64,000 bases of DNA from Liopterus haemorrhoidalis (Eukaryota > Arthropoda > Insecta > Coleoptera > Dytiscidae): positions 7,808,903 to 7,872,902 of the forward strand of contig OZ020624.1 in the NCBI GenBank assembly GCA_963971575.1, written 5' to 3'. The stretch's first letter is position 1. Each line of letters opens with the position of its first letter. The translations under genes and the position numbers were made by a program. The notes beneath the pieces are model-generated. The model had not been told where the DNA came from. It did not search any database and saw only the letters and a program-made list of their open reading frames with translations. Positions 1-10,154 of this stretch are shown one piece after another.

Positions 1-190
1 GCTCAACATGACATCGATCCAGATCCAGATCACTCCGGTCACTGCTCACAATCGCCCGACCAATCTTATCCTTGAAACTTGAAACTATACAGTGAGCCGT
101 GAGCCGGCTCATTTCAATTTGGTGAACCGTGTCACTTCGGTCAGTGTACTGAGTCGGTTCAGTGAACCGGTTCGTTCATGAACATTTCTA
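1..190 (+). mobile_element. Right end of a non-autonomous hAT-like element (GAGCCGG family)
   Basis: The stretch is rich in GAGCCGGCTC-type palindromes and matches the right part of the complete copy at 33231-34240 and, inverted, 26239-26442. The expected terminal CCCATCTCTA is decayed here. The left part lies outside the window. Confidence 0.6.
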
Positions 191-474
191 ATACTAACTC
201 TTACCAAAATTCTCCCATTGCCCGTCTCTGTTCCACTTACAACAATCTCTTTTCTGATATCGAAATATATAATGTTAAATCTATCAAATTAAAGCTACAA
301 AACTAAATTATATCATGTATTACTTTGTAATTATCATTATTTTTATTGTATAATTTATGTGTTACCTCAAACTTATAATGTGATGTATTTATTTTATTTT
401 TTGTAATTAACTTTCGAACATTTTACTGGGCTCGTCCTGTTTATGTTCCAATGAATAAATAAATAAATAAATAA
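191..474 (+). pseudogene. 3' end of a LINE with an (AAAT)n tail
   Basis: A short coding-like tail, readable as a LINE reverse-transcriptase C-terminus ending near 306, is followed by an AT-rich 3' UTR and a run of AAAT units at about 454-474. Simple-repeat tails of this sort are usual for CR1/Jockey-type LINEs. The 5' part is absent, so the clade is a guess. Confidence 0.4.
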
Positions 475-475
475 C

Positions 476-750
476 TAGATACCAGTAGCGCCTGGTGGGT
501 AAAATATTTTGGGGGACACTTTTTGATCAATATATTACAGTGTTCAGCTTACGGCCCGTGGGCCGAAACTGGCCCAACAATAAGTTTCAAACGGCTCGCA
601 TGAAATTTCTACCCATTGTTTTCTTAGAATGACACTCTCCCCTTTCTCAAAAGAATTTGGAATTTCTCCACCCACCCAGTCCGTAATTGATTTTCAGAAC
701 TTCTTCCCCACGCTCCAACAACTCGCCGCTGTTGCCCTTTCCAGTTAATT
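476..750. repeat. Dispersed repeat family V, copy 1
   Basis: Shared stretches, among them the GGGGGACAC block, the GGCCCAACAATAA block and CTCAAAAGA with flanks, recur in the same order at about 47505-47860. No coding capacity or clear ends were found. The ACGGCCCGTGGGCCG motif resembles the 114-bp repeat at 22762. Confidence 0.5.
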
Positions 751-1004
751 TTTATTCCTTGCGTAGATAAATACATTAGAAATCGCATGTGGCAACACTG
801 CGCATTAGGACACTACGAGTAGTGTCCACACTTAACGCTTATATAAAAAATCTTTGAATTAGAAATAATAAAAATTAATATACGCAGATATATTTAGATA
901 GTTTAATGCAATTTTAAAGTATAAGATTTTAAATTCAGTTTTCCTTATCAAAATTTTTTAGGAGGACACTGTCCCAGCGCCATCCTGTCTCAGCCGCCAC
1001 TGCT

Positions 1005-1345
1005 AGATACATTACAAGACTGATCGTAAGACTTATCTTTTTTGCTGCTACCTCAGTGCTGAGATCAACCCTAGCTGAGCTGGCTAATGTGACAATATCA
1101 TCTGCGTAGACAAGTACTGGGAGTGACCCATTTCCAGTGGTGTATTTGTTGTTTAATTGGGCGTTTCTAATTACTTTTTCTAACACAATGTTGAATAACA
1201 GACATGATAACGGATCACCTTGACTCAAACCTGCATTAGTGCTAAAAAGAGAGGAAATGTTGCTTTGAATTCTGATGTAATTCTCTGTTTCCGTTAATGT
1301 TTCTTGCACTACTTTTATCAGGTGAATTGGGATGTTAAACATATA
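1005..1345 (-). pseudogene. Reverse transcriptase fragment (non-LTR retrotransposon)
   Basis: The - strand encodes GLSQGDPLSCLLFN, the fingers/palm motif, and further on LPVLVYADDIVTLAS, which contains the catalytic YADD. The match fades soon after that motif and runs into unrelated sequence. Only the central RT palm survives, with no endonuclease. The SQGDPLS wording suits RTE/R-type LINEs better than Jockey, but the fragment is too short to place. Confidence 0.7.
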
Positions 1346-1615
1346 CGAGGAAAGTAAATATGTGATTTGGACTTTTTAGATTTCTTACATATATTCTGGA
1401 CCGAACATCTACATATCCGGCCCAGGCAACAAGTGTTTTGGAGCCCCATATAAAAATTTTATTGAACATTTTCACGTTGAATTAATAAAATTTGATTTAT
1501 ACAGGACTTTGATAAATGATAGATAGGCGAATTTCTACCTCATTATATTAATTTTATAGGTTGCTTTCAGTAGAATCATCGGTGAGATACTGTCTATTGT
1601 TTCTTGCCTTTCACC

Positions 1616-2611
1616 GCATGTTCATAATATAATTTTATTGACTATGTTACAATACATAAATTGTCAGTCGTAATTACACATAATATACACAAAATAATAG
1701 TTTAAAATAGAAGAAAAAATAAATAAATATATATAGTACTAAATATTAAAACAAGAGTTCAGAGAGACTAGCTAGCAAGCGCGTTAAAATTTATAAGACA
1801 AGAATTCATTGACAGAATAAAATGGATTGTCTGTAAAAAATTTTTTTATTTTATTTTTAAAAGTATTAAAACAGTCAGATTTAAAATTATTAGGCAGTAA
1901 GTTCATGAACTTTACTGAATAATAGTTAGTACTATTTCTTGATTTTTGGAGTCTTATATAGGTTGGATAGATTTTGCCTTTATTACGAGTGTTGTAGTTA
2001 TGTACCTGCTCATGAGTTACAAGTTCATTGAAGTTTCTGTGGGCATACAATAGGGAATTGTAAATAAATAGAGAAGGCAGTGTCATAATTTCCAGTTCAG
2101 GGAAACAAAGCCTACAGTCGCTTTGGTAAGAGACTTCGGCCAGAATTCTTACAGCTCGTCGTTGTAGGGAAAAGATTCTTTCTGCCGCCGGAGAATGTCC
2201 CCAGGCTAAAATGGCATAGGATATTTGCGACTGGAACAATGCAAAATAAGTAATGCGAACAATTTCTCTGGAAACTGAGGCCATAAGATTTCTTAATAGA
2301 TATACAGTGCTACATAATTTATTGGATAGGGAGCTAACGTGATGCCACTTGAGGGTGGGGTCGAGATGAACACCCAAGAAGTTTACGAAGTCTGGGTTGT
2401 CAAACTTATGGTTTCTCAATGCAAATAGGAGGTGTTGAGTTTTGCTATCATTTAAGATGAGGCCGTTTGATGTAAACCACAGTTTGGCTTTGTTAACAAC
2501 TGCGTTATTTTTACTAATCGTGCTTTCTAAGGAATTAGATGTCACTATTAGGTTAGTGTCATCAGCATATAATACACATTTATTATTTACAGCGGATGGA
2601 AAGTCATTCAC
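1616..2611 (-). pseudogene. LINE ORF2 C-terminal half (CR1/Jockey-like)
   Basis: The open stretch 1784-2611 gives about 275 residues. YADDT (residues 15-19) is the RT active site. LGVHLDPTLKWHHV and the thumb region follow, then the C-terminal LQRRAVRILAEVSYQSDC motif typical of CR1/Jockey-group elements. About 165 bp of AT-rich 3' UTR follows. The first half of the RT and the endonuclease are missing, replaced upstream by a 26-bp direct repeat and another LINE relic. The long undamaged frame suggests a fairly recent, 5'-truncated insertion. Confidence 0.8.
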
Positions 2612-2661
2612 GTATATAATAAATAGTAATGCTGCACGTATATAATAAATAGTAATGCTGC
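2610..2661. repeat. 26-bp direct duplication at a LINE-LINE junction
   Basis: The unit starting ACGTATATAATAAATAG occurs twice back to back (2610-2635 and 2636-2661). It encodes the RT motif LLFIIYVND on the - strand, so the start of the downstream LINE fragment is locally duplicated. Confidence 0.85.
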
Positions 2662-2663
2662 AA

Positions 2664-3547
2664 TAATGTTCTGCACAATCTCCCGTTCTTCCTTCCAGTA
2701 CTTACTTGCCCCTGTCTCGTTTCCGCACCTGAATCTTGCTATAGTTTTTTGGTGCGTGTTTTCTTGCAGGTATTGTGGCACCCATTGAATTTGTATGCTC
2801 CTATATTCTTTAAAATACCTGGCCTGGTCGATCTTATTCTGTTGGTCCTGTAGCTGTATCTCTCTATCTCTTTCTATAGTTATATTTTCAACTGTGACTC
2901 CATCTTCCTGCCTTCTTCTTATTTCGTCCTTGCTGTAGCCATTTCTCTCGTAGTATTTCCTTCGTTTCTTGTACTCTTTCTATTTCTTCCCATTCTTTCC
3001 ATCGCCATATTTCCGAGCCATATAGAAGAATACCTTGTATTAGGGTATCAAAGAGAAACATTCTTTTTTAAAAATCTTCTTTCAGTTTCCTTTCGCCGAT
3101 ACTCCATACCTTCCCTAATGCCATTTTCGCCTTTTTCGTCCTTTCTTTTACATGTTTGTTGTCTCTGTTGTTCTTTTGGAAGGTGTATCCTAGATATCTG
3201 AATTCTTTTACTTGTTCCATTTCTTGTCCTTTTCAGCATACCCTCTTTTCTCTTCCACCTCCTTTCCTGAATTCCATTACTTTGGATTTCTCTGTGCTGA
3301 GTCTCATTTTCTTTCCTCTTATGTATCTTTCAAATCTTCCTATTATATCTTTTAGCTCCTTTGCGGTCTTTGCCAGTAGCACTATGTCATCTGCATAAGC
3401 CAGCGACCATATTTTTTGCTTGCCAATTCTTATTCCTTCCGCTTGCCATCTTTCCATCGTTTCTTCTAGGTTAGCGATGTATACCGAGAACAGAATGGGA
3501 CTCAGTGGCACATCACGCACGATATATAATTTCGTTATTATGCTCAC
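2664..3547 (-). pseudogene. Decayed LINE reverse transcriptase (R4/Dong-like wording)
   Basis: The - strand reads PLSPILFSVYIANLEE, then IWSLAYADDIVLLAKT (catalytic YADD) and KMRLSTEKSKVMEF across 3233-3547. Frame shifts lead into KRIQISRIHLPKEQQRQQ (about 3150-3230) and GILLYGSEIWRWKEWEEIERVQ (about 2985-3050). The order is that of an RT palm, thumb and C-terminal region. Several frameshifts make it non-functional. No endonuclease is visible. Confidence 0.7.
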
Positions 3548-3893
3548 GTTCTCTCACGGCCCGGTGTCACTTTTTAAAGTTCGTGCGGGTCACATTATGA
3601 CCCATCTTGACCCGATAAAGTTCACTGTCATCTCTAATGGAAAGTAAAATTCATAGAATATAATGCAAGTGTATAGTTTGTTTCACGATAAGCTGAAGTG
3701 ACTATCTACTTATGGTCCTAAACACAGTGGGTGGTAATTACAAATAACACTAATCCCTTGTTTGCACCCATAAACTAGTCAGTGATGTATCAGGTATAAT
3801 TTGCAGATGTTTTAAATATCTTTTCACTTCGCTTTGAATTTTCTATCAAATAACTTGTGATTTGTGTTAAATAGTTCAGTACGTGTTAGAAAA

Positions 3894-4235
3894 ATGTGGC
3901 GTCCTTGGAACGAACAATTAACTTCTGTGCAAGCAAATGAAGCAGATGACTATGTGACCATGATAGAAGATGATGATATAGTGCAAGATACAATAAAAAA
4001 AAATCGGGAAAAAACTTGTATATATTTACCTGTAGAAGCTAAAGAAATTGTGGCCAATGTGTATTTATATTTAAGGAACCGCAAAAACAAACAAGCGGCA
4101 TTAGAAGAGACAAGCAAGGCAACGAAAGTAGCGATGACAACAGTATGGAATATTGTAAACAAATCCATTGATAGGAGAAGAAAACGAAAGGATTCAGGCA
4201 TATCAAAATGTTTGATGGTTTCCAGAAAGATGTAA
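3894..4235 (+). pseudogene. Transposase N-terminal part (DNA-binding), first half of a split ORF
   Basis: This frame starts at the ATG of MWRPWNEQ; the longer open frame beginning at 3864 opens with GTG, which is an unlikely start in an animal. It holds LPVEAKEIVANVYLYLRN, then EETSKATKVAMTTVWNIV, which reads as a helix-turn-helix of the IS630/Tc1 type, and a basic RRRKRKDSG stretch. It stops at 4233-4235, while the catalytic half continues in another frame from about 4208. Either a single indel near 4200-4215 has broken the gene or a small intron or frameshift joins the halves. The A-rich AAAATG at the junction is a plausible slip point. Confidence 0.7.
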
Positions 4236-5242
4236 TACGGCAAAAAAATTACCAAATGTACACCGAACAAAATGTGCCAACATTGGACATATTGCTCAAA
4301 AGATTAATCCAAGACCAGTGTGAAATTAATTGTTCAAAGGTGACCTTATGGCGTGCCCTTAAAAGTATAGGGTTTCAATTTAAAACGCAGTTCCTTATGG
4401 AGTCAGAGCGATTAAAACTTTTGAGACAATATTATTTTAAAAACATTAAAAAATACAGAGAAGATAAAAGGTCAATAATTTATTTAGATGAAACTTGGTA
4501 CGACACACATGAAACAAACTCAAAAGGTTGGGTGGATACGTCAAATAAATGTCAAACAAGAGCACCGTCTAATAAAGGAAAACGTATTACGATACGATAC
4601 AATACGATACTTCATGCAGGTTCTGAAACTGGATGGATACCGAATGCACTCTTGCTTTCTGCGAAAAATATCAAAGATTCTAGACTCGACTACCATGACG
4701 ATACCACGGCGGAAATGTTCGAAAATAAATTACTCCCGAATATAACGGCTAATAGTGTTATTGTTATGGACAATGCAAGTTACCATAGTCGGCAACTAAA
4801 TAAAGTACCGAATAGTGCAAACAGTAAGAAGGAAATCCAAGACTTTTTATATAAAAATGATATTTACTTTGAAGAAAGTTATAAAAAAAAATGTTTAATT
4901 AAATTATTAAAAAGTTATAGTTTTTCTAAAGAATATGTTTGCGATAATATTGCTCAATGCAAAGGACACACAGTTTTACGACTACCTCCGTATTATTGTA
5001 TATTCAATTCTATTGAACAAATGTGGAGTCAGTTAAAGGCGAGAATAAAACGGATTAATGTTTCTCCCACTTTAAACGGCATTGTGATAGAACTTATAAA
5101 AAAAGAAGTGGAAAATATCCCTGTAGATAGTTGGAAAAATTGTGTAAATCATGTTATTAAAACTGAGGACAGTTATATTCAAATAGAACGTACTATAATC
5201 ATTAATTTAGAGACTGATTCAGAGAATGATTTGGACTTATAA
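4208..5242 (+). CDS. DDE transposase catalytic half (DD81E)
   Basis: The 344-residue frame begins in a conserved-looking FDGFQKDVI region, then KVTLWRALKSIGFQF (second helix-turn-helix). The RNase-H-like catalytic core follows: D94 in IIYLDETWY, D188 in VIVMDNASYHS, E270 in FNSIEQMW. Eighty-one residues separate the second Asp from the Glu, against 34 in Tc1 and mariner, because about 47 residues rich in Lys and Glu are inserted before LPPYYCIFN. The catalytic residues are intact and the frame is open to the end. Family knowledge: DDE_3-type nucleases cut at TIRs and insert at TA. The ATG at 4208 may be internal to a longer original protein. Confidence 0.8.
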   Translation: MFDGFQKDVIRQKNYQMYTEQNVPTLDILLKRLIQDQCEINCSKVTLWRALKSIGFQFKTQFLMESERLKLLRQYYFKNIKKYREDKRSIIYLDETWYDTHETNSKGWVDTSNKCQTRAPSNKGKRITIRYNTILHAGSETGWIPNALLLSAKNIKDSRLDYHDDTTAEMFENKLLPNITANSVIVMDNASYHSRQLNKVPNSANSKKEIQDFLYKNDIYFEESYKKKCLIKLLKSYSFSKEYVCDNIAQCKGHTVLRLPPYYCIFNSIEQMWSQLKARIKRINVSPTLNGIVIELIKKEVENIPVDSWKNCVNHVIKTEDSYIQIERTIIINLETDSENDLDL

Positions 5243-5546
5243 CATTATTTAATTTAAAATTTATTTTATTGTAATGTTTTCAATACTAATTGTAATGTTT
5301 TAAATTTAATTATAAGTTCTATAAATTAATTGTATTTATAATAAAAATAAAGTTTATTTTGATGATATCTTATGTTTATTTCTTGTTACAATTGTGTCAT
5401 TACATGGTGTAATGTAATTTATACCTGTTACATCTCTGGATAGTTTATGGGTACAAACAAGGGATTAGAGTTATTTGTAATTACCACCCACTGTGTTTAG
5501 GACCATAAGTAGATAGTCACTTCAGCTTATTGTGAAACAAACTATA

Positions 5547-6258
5547 ATTCGTCTCATGTTAATGCGTAATACAACATCATGTGTAATTAATTATTAATTT
5601 ATTTTACAGACGTCATAGTTCAGACTAATAATATCCACTTGTAATTATTACTTTCTCATGCATCATATTATATTTACTCAAAAATTAATTTTAAATGACC
5701 CGATATATTTGAAATCCATTTTTACTCATTTCGAGATATTTATGTTTTAAATTTTACAATTTTTAAAAATAGTGTTAATCCGTAATAAACTTATTTTGCT
5801 TTTCCAAGATTCTGAACATGTAAAATTTAAAAGTAGTGATGAAAATTATGAATCCCGATTTTTTTTTATTTATTTGGAGAAAATCCCGATTTGGTAAAAT
5901 AATAATCTGGCAACGTTGCATAGACTCCACATTGTGTGAACTGTTTTTTTTCATTCTTTTTATGAAATGACTAGTAAAAAAAGTCTTATCTGAAAATACT
6001 CACAAAACAATACTTGAATTTATGTAACAAATACGTTTAAAAGATTTCAAAGTAGCTCATGAATTACTAAGCAGTATGCGGTTAGGTCTGGGTTAAGGTC
6101 AGCTGACCTATTAAATATTTAAATTATCTGTCCCGAACAATTCTAAAGTAGTTTTGTGCGACTGTTTCTACATAATGAAACATAGTGATTCGCACACAAC
6201 AGAAAACTTCCAGATATTTACAACTCTTGGACTAAATATTGAATAAAATGTCATAAAA
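5547..6258. other. No recognised feature
   Basis: AT-rich DNA between two transposons. No exon, conserved motif or convincing inverted repeat was seen. Confidence 0.6.
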
Positions 6259-6260
6259 TA

Positions 6261-7150
6261 CGAGGTCTGTTCAAAAAGTACCGCGAATTTTGTGTTTTTT
6301 CAAAAATTATTTATTTATTCATGAATATCTATTTTGTCCTCTTCAAAGTAATCCCCACCAGATACTATACACTTATGCCAACGTTTTCTCCAATCCTCGA
6401 AGCACTTGAAAAAGTCATTTTTTTGATCTTGTTCAGCTCCTCCTTCGATGCCGTCTTTATCTCCTCACTCGTAGCGTAGCGTCGTCCTTTCATGGGCCTC
6501 TTCAGTTTCGGGAACAAGAAAAAGTCAAGGGGGCCAGAACTGGGGAATACGGTGGCTGCGGCATTATTATTGTGTTGTTTTTGGCCAAAAATTCACGCAC
6601 AAGCAACGATGTGTGGTGCGGCGACCCGTCTCATGCCCAAATCATTGGTAAAAATCGAATGGCACGAGCAATCGATATGTTTAGGTCCTCAGCAACTTCT
6701 CTAACGGTGATTCGATGATTGGCCAATACTATTTTCTTCAGTTCATCAATGTTTTCGTCTGTTGTTGACGTACTCGGGCGTCCGGCACGCTCTTCGTCGT
6801 TCACATCTTCTCGGCCCTATGGGAAAATTTTGTACCACCGATAAACGTTGCTTCGGTCCAAGGTAGCTTCACCATATGCTACAGTCAACATTCGGAATGC
6901 GTCCGCGCACTTAATTTTGTTTTTCACTCAAAATTTGATACAGATTCTTTGATCCCTTTTTTGGTATAGGCAAAAATCGAAGACGAGCCAAAACAAGTGC
7001 AAGCAAAGCAAATGAACATTCAAAATGGCCGAACTTGTCGGCATAAGTGAGAGACATGAGTACCAACATAACGCCACAAAAAAAATCTAAAATCGAATAT
7101 ACGTAACCCGCGGAAATTCAAAATTCGCGATACTTTTTAAACAGACCTTG
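6261..7150 (-). mobile_element. Internally deleted mariner element
   Basis: Ends are CGAGGTCTGTTCAAAAAGTA (left) and its imperfect inverse ending TTTTTAAACAGACCTTG (right), flanked by TA. The - strand still encodes mariner helix-turn-helix segments (RSNVYRWYKIF, ERAGRPSTSTTDENIDEL, HRITVREVAEDL). It then jumps to the C-terminal side (PPYSPVLAP, LTFFLFPKLKRP), with the first two catalytic Asp residues deleted. The 890-bp length against about 1.3 kb for an intact mariner agrees. It could only move if a related transposase acted in trans. Confidence 0.85.
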
Positions 7151-7432
7151 TATATAGGTAGTGTACCTTACATATATGTCTCTTCTCTGTACAGGGTGCC
7201 AATTTTTCAAGCCGAATCATTGGGATCTTGTGAACTGTAAGAGATACGAAGTCGGTTAATTGGGGCAAAGTTGGCAAAGTTGGCCACTTTAATGATGTAT
7301 TTGGTTTTCGGAAAAGTGCACAAGTCACTAGATACGAGCAAAAAACTGATTTTGGTCCATTTACTTTTTGGCTTATAACTTTTTTTGTTTCAATTCATAC
7401 AAGTTTAAATTTATACGTTCTACAAGTATTTT

Positions 7433-8120
7433 TACCGACCCCCAACATATATAAGGGAGGTGATTGTGATCATACCGATTTTGATATTTCGAGATTTCGA
7501 TGGATCTCCACGAATTGAGGTCGCTACATAACGTTTTGACTATTTTTAGCATGATGTCTCTCGGTCTGTCTGTCCGTCTGTCTGTCTGTCTATCTGTCTG
7601 TCCGTCTGTCCGTCTGTCCGTCCGTCCGTCCGTCCGTCTGTCTGTCTGTCTGTCTGTGTACACGTGCAGAGCAAATTCGGCTAAAAGGATTTTTATGAAA
7701 CTTCATATTTAAGCTTCTGCCATCAATGGCACGAGTTGATCAACTTTTGGTAAAAATCGGTTGACTAAAAATGGGAGTTTACTCGTGTCGATTTTTAGAT
7801 TTTTGTGAATATTTCACAACAGAAAAATATTTCGAAAAAAATTATTCAACAAAAGTTGCTATAAAAGTAATATCTAATAACATTTATTTGAGACGTTTTT
7901 TGATAAAATAAAAAATTTCGGATAATTTCTGTAAAATTTTTCGAAATTTTTTCTGTCTCAATTTTTTCATACTTATATGTAACGTTTCCATGGTCATGAT
8001 AAATAATATCTCTGTTAGAAAATATTAGGTCAAGTTATTTCTGCTCTGCTGCTAGAATGTATTTTATATAAGTACTTTACGATGGCGGTCGGTCCTGTTT
8101 TGGCCACAGCTGATTTTTTA
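7433..8120 (+). repeat. Interspersed repeat family X, copy 1 (with internal TCTG microsatellite)
   Basis: Copy of a family seen at 14771-14993/16226-16370, 30771-34367 (interrupted), 56768-57133 (inverted) and 58371-58842. Its order is ACCGACC..CAACATATATAAGG, then TTTCGATGGATCTCCACG, a TCTG tract (7556-7660), ATGGCACGAGTTGATCAAC, TGTAACGTTTCCATGGTCAT and finally GTCGGTCCTG..GGCCACAGCTG. No coding frame is conserved and the ends lack an obvious TIR. It is non-autonomous and its class is unknown. Confidence 0.8.
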
Positions 8121-8594
8121 TTATTTGTTTAAATGTCGTTGATATAAATTAAGATAAGATTTCAAATTTACAATATTTTAATTAAAAAATTTGGCTGGAA
8201 TATTAATTAAAATGTGATTTTTGTTTTGTTAGGTGATATAACTAACATATCAAAAAAATTTAGTTTTAAGGAAATATAAATTTTATGCGTATCCCCTATT
8301 GCTTGTACAATAAAAATCTAGATAAATACAAAAAAAAAAAAAAACTAAATAAGCACAAAAAGGACAAAAGCTTGATATTGTAAAAAAAGCAAAACAAAGC
8401 AAAAAATAGCAAAAAACTTGTTAAATGATTCATTTTCCTCTAATTCATGCACATGTTAATAAATACTGTTGCTGCTTATAAAAAATGAGAAAAAAAAAAC
8501 AAACTTAAAATCTGGTCTCTAGTTATGACTGTTTGATTCACTACTGCCACATTGATAATATGATTTAAACAAGCCTTCATAACATAGATGTCAC

Positions 8595-9566
8595 CAGTGG
8601 CGCAGCCAGGATTTTGTCTTGGGGAGGGCCGAATCAAATTTCGAGGGCATGCGGCTGTCAACCATATTTTTTGTGGTCCCTGAAGCGGTAATCAAAATCA
8701 CTTGAGCTTATTTAGGGGAAAAATATATTTAAAAATGTAAAATATACTCTCTTCCCCTTTTCTGTCTATAAAAAAATGTCAAGAAACCCTTCGGGATATT
8801 TACGACTTCGGTTTATTTAAGTTCCGTCACTGCTTATCATTTTGTATGTAAAATAGACTACGACCCAAATCAGTTCGACACCCCTGCTGTTGTATATTGA
8901 TGTTTATATCAAATAATGATTCCATTATTTGTTGATAAAAAAATGTAATTGTTTATCCATGTATCAAAAACTTTCTTATTGGGATATATTTTTGAAGTCT
9001 TAATATTATTCTTACTTATGTTCAGTTTTCTAAATTAGCCGCTTGGCCACAATTTGTACCGAACGAACAGACTCGTGTGAAGGTTATACCGAAGTCAGAT
9101 TTCCACTTTATCTTATCTGAATCGAGTAATTAGTTGTTTAAAACAGTTTTATCATTTGACTGGGCGAATGTTTTAGTCGATGTGTCAGGGGGAAAAAGGA
9201 TCAACGCTCCCCTTCATATAATTCGTTGGAGCATCTTTGGAAAGTGTATCAAGAGTAGGCATTCTTAAAAAAATGTTTATTTATACGAAAAAAAAATAAA
9301 TAAAAAAAATTCCAATATTGTTTACAATGAAGTAATTTAAAAATTAACTACTGTTGTGGTTAACAAATGTTACCTTCAACTTTCCGAGCAGCGGCTTGTA
9401 ATCTACTAGTCCTGGGAGGGGCCAAGACCCGTCGCCCCCCCCTTGGCTGCGCCACTGGTTGTGTTTAACAAATTTTATCTTCAACTCCCCGAGCAGCGCC
9501 GTGTAACCTGCTGGTCCTGGGAGGGGCCCAGGTCTATCGCCCCCCCCCCCCTTGGCTGCGCCACTG
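8595..9566. mobile_element. Non-autonomous hAT element
   Basis: Ends CAGTGGCGCAGCCAGG and the inverse CCTTGGCTGCGCCACTG define 972 bp. The flanks GATGTCAC and GATGCCAC form a near-perfect 8-bp target duplication, the hAT signature. The right end carries a tandem duplication of about 105 bp (9355-9460 and 9461-9566), each copy ending in the TIR. No transposase remains. A related inverted piece lies at about 54260-54350. Confidence 0.8.
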
Positions 9567-9881
9567 GATGCCACAAACGTCATAAAAAACAATATAACTA
9601 TTTTGTTTACCAAGCAATTAACTAAAGAGGTCTTCAAGTTAATTTTTCACTTCACTGACATGAACTGATTTTTTAAATTAGAGTTTAAATTGTGTTTGAA
9701 TTTTTCTTTCTAGATACTGTCCAGTGGCGTAGCAACTTCAAGCTGCGCTGGTGTGTGGACACATTTTATGCGCCCTAAGATTGGCAATACTGAAAGTACA
9801 ATTAAAGTTACGATATTTATTTGAAGAACATTTTACAAAAACAACAATACAACAAAAAATAGTTTTTAAAATAAGAAATGC

Positions 9882-10128
9882 CACCGGAGTGGCCGAGCGC
9901 ATTAAGTCGTGCGGTTTTAGACTGGTAGACAGTCTGTACTGGGCGGTCGGTGGTTTGAGCCTCCTTCGTTGGTGATATTATTCGGGCGAGAATAATATGG
10001 TTACATTACTCTCATTTTCACAATCATTCACCCCTTATCCAGGTGTAGGAGCTCGCCCCCTGGCATCGGCGATTAGCCTCGTTGCATAAATAGGCCGATG
10101 TAAAATAAATAAAATTTAAAAAATTGAT
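9882..10128 (+). mobile_element. tRNA-derived SINE
   Basis: The head GGAGTGGCCGAGCGCATTAA resembles a class II (Leu/Ser) tRNA 5' half with a polymerase III A box (TGGCCGAGCGC). GGTGGTTTGAGCC about 60 bp on is a degenerate B box. The body ends GGCATCGGCGATTAGCC..ATAGGCCGATG followed by an A-rich AATAAATAAAAT tail. Length and layout fit a tRNA SINE rather than a working tRNA gene. Confidence 0.7.
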
Positions 10129-10154
10129 GTGAAGTGTGAATTTTCACACATTTC

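Larger units (their letters stand above)
3674..5544 (+). mobile_element. Tc1/mariner-superfamily transposon with long TIRs and a DD81E transposase
   Basis: The element is bounded by inverted repeats of about 105 bp: TAGTTTGTTTCACGATAAGC at the left, and the same sequence inverted ending GAAACAAACTA at 5544, with an internal limit near CCCATAAACTA. TA flanks both ends (3672-3673, 5545-5546). Two overlapping frames inside encode one split transposase. At 1.87 kb it is longer than usual for mariner because the TIRs are long and the catalytic domain carries an insertion. Confidence 0.85.

Noticed and set aside
7373..7712. Open frames through the TCTG/CAGA tract (TDRQTDRQ, LSVCLSVC)
   Set aside because: These are microsatellite translations within repeat X; the reverse-strand partner mirrors them.
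9895..9980. Genuine tRNA-Leu/Ser gene
   Set aside because: The B box is degenerate (GGTTTGAGCC), stems do not close well, and a SINE-type body with an A-rich tail follows.
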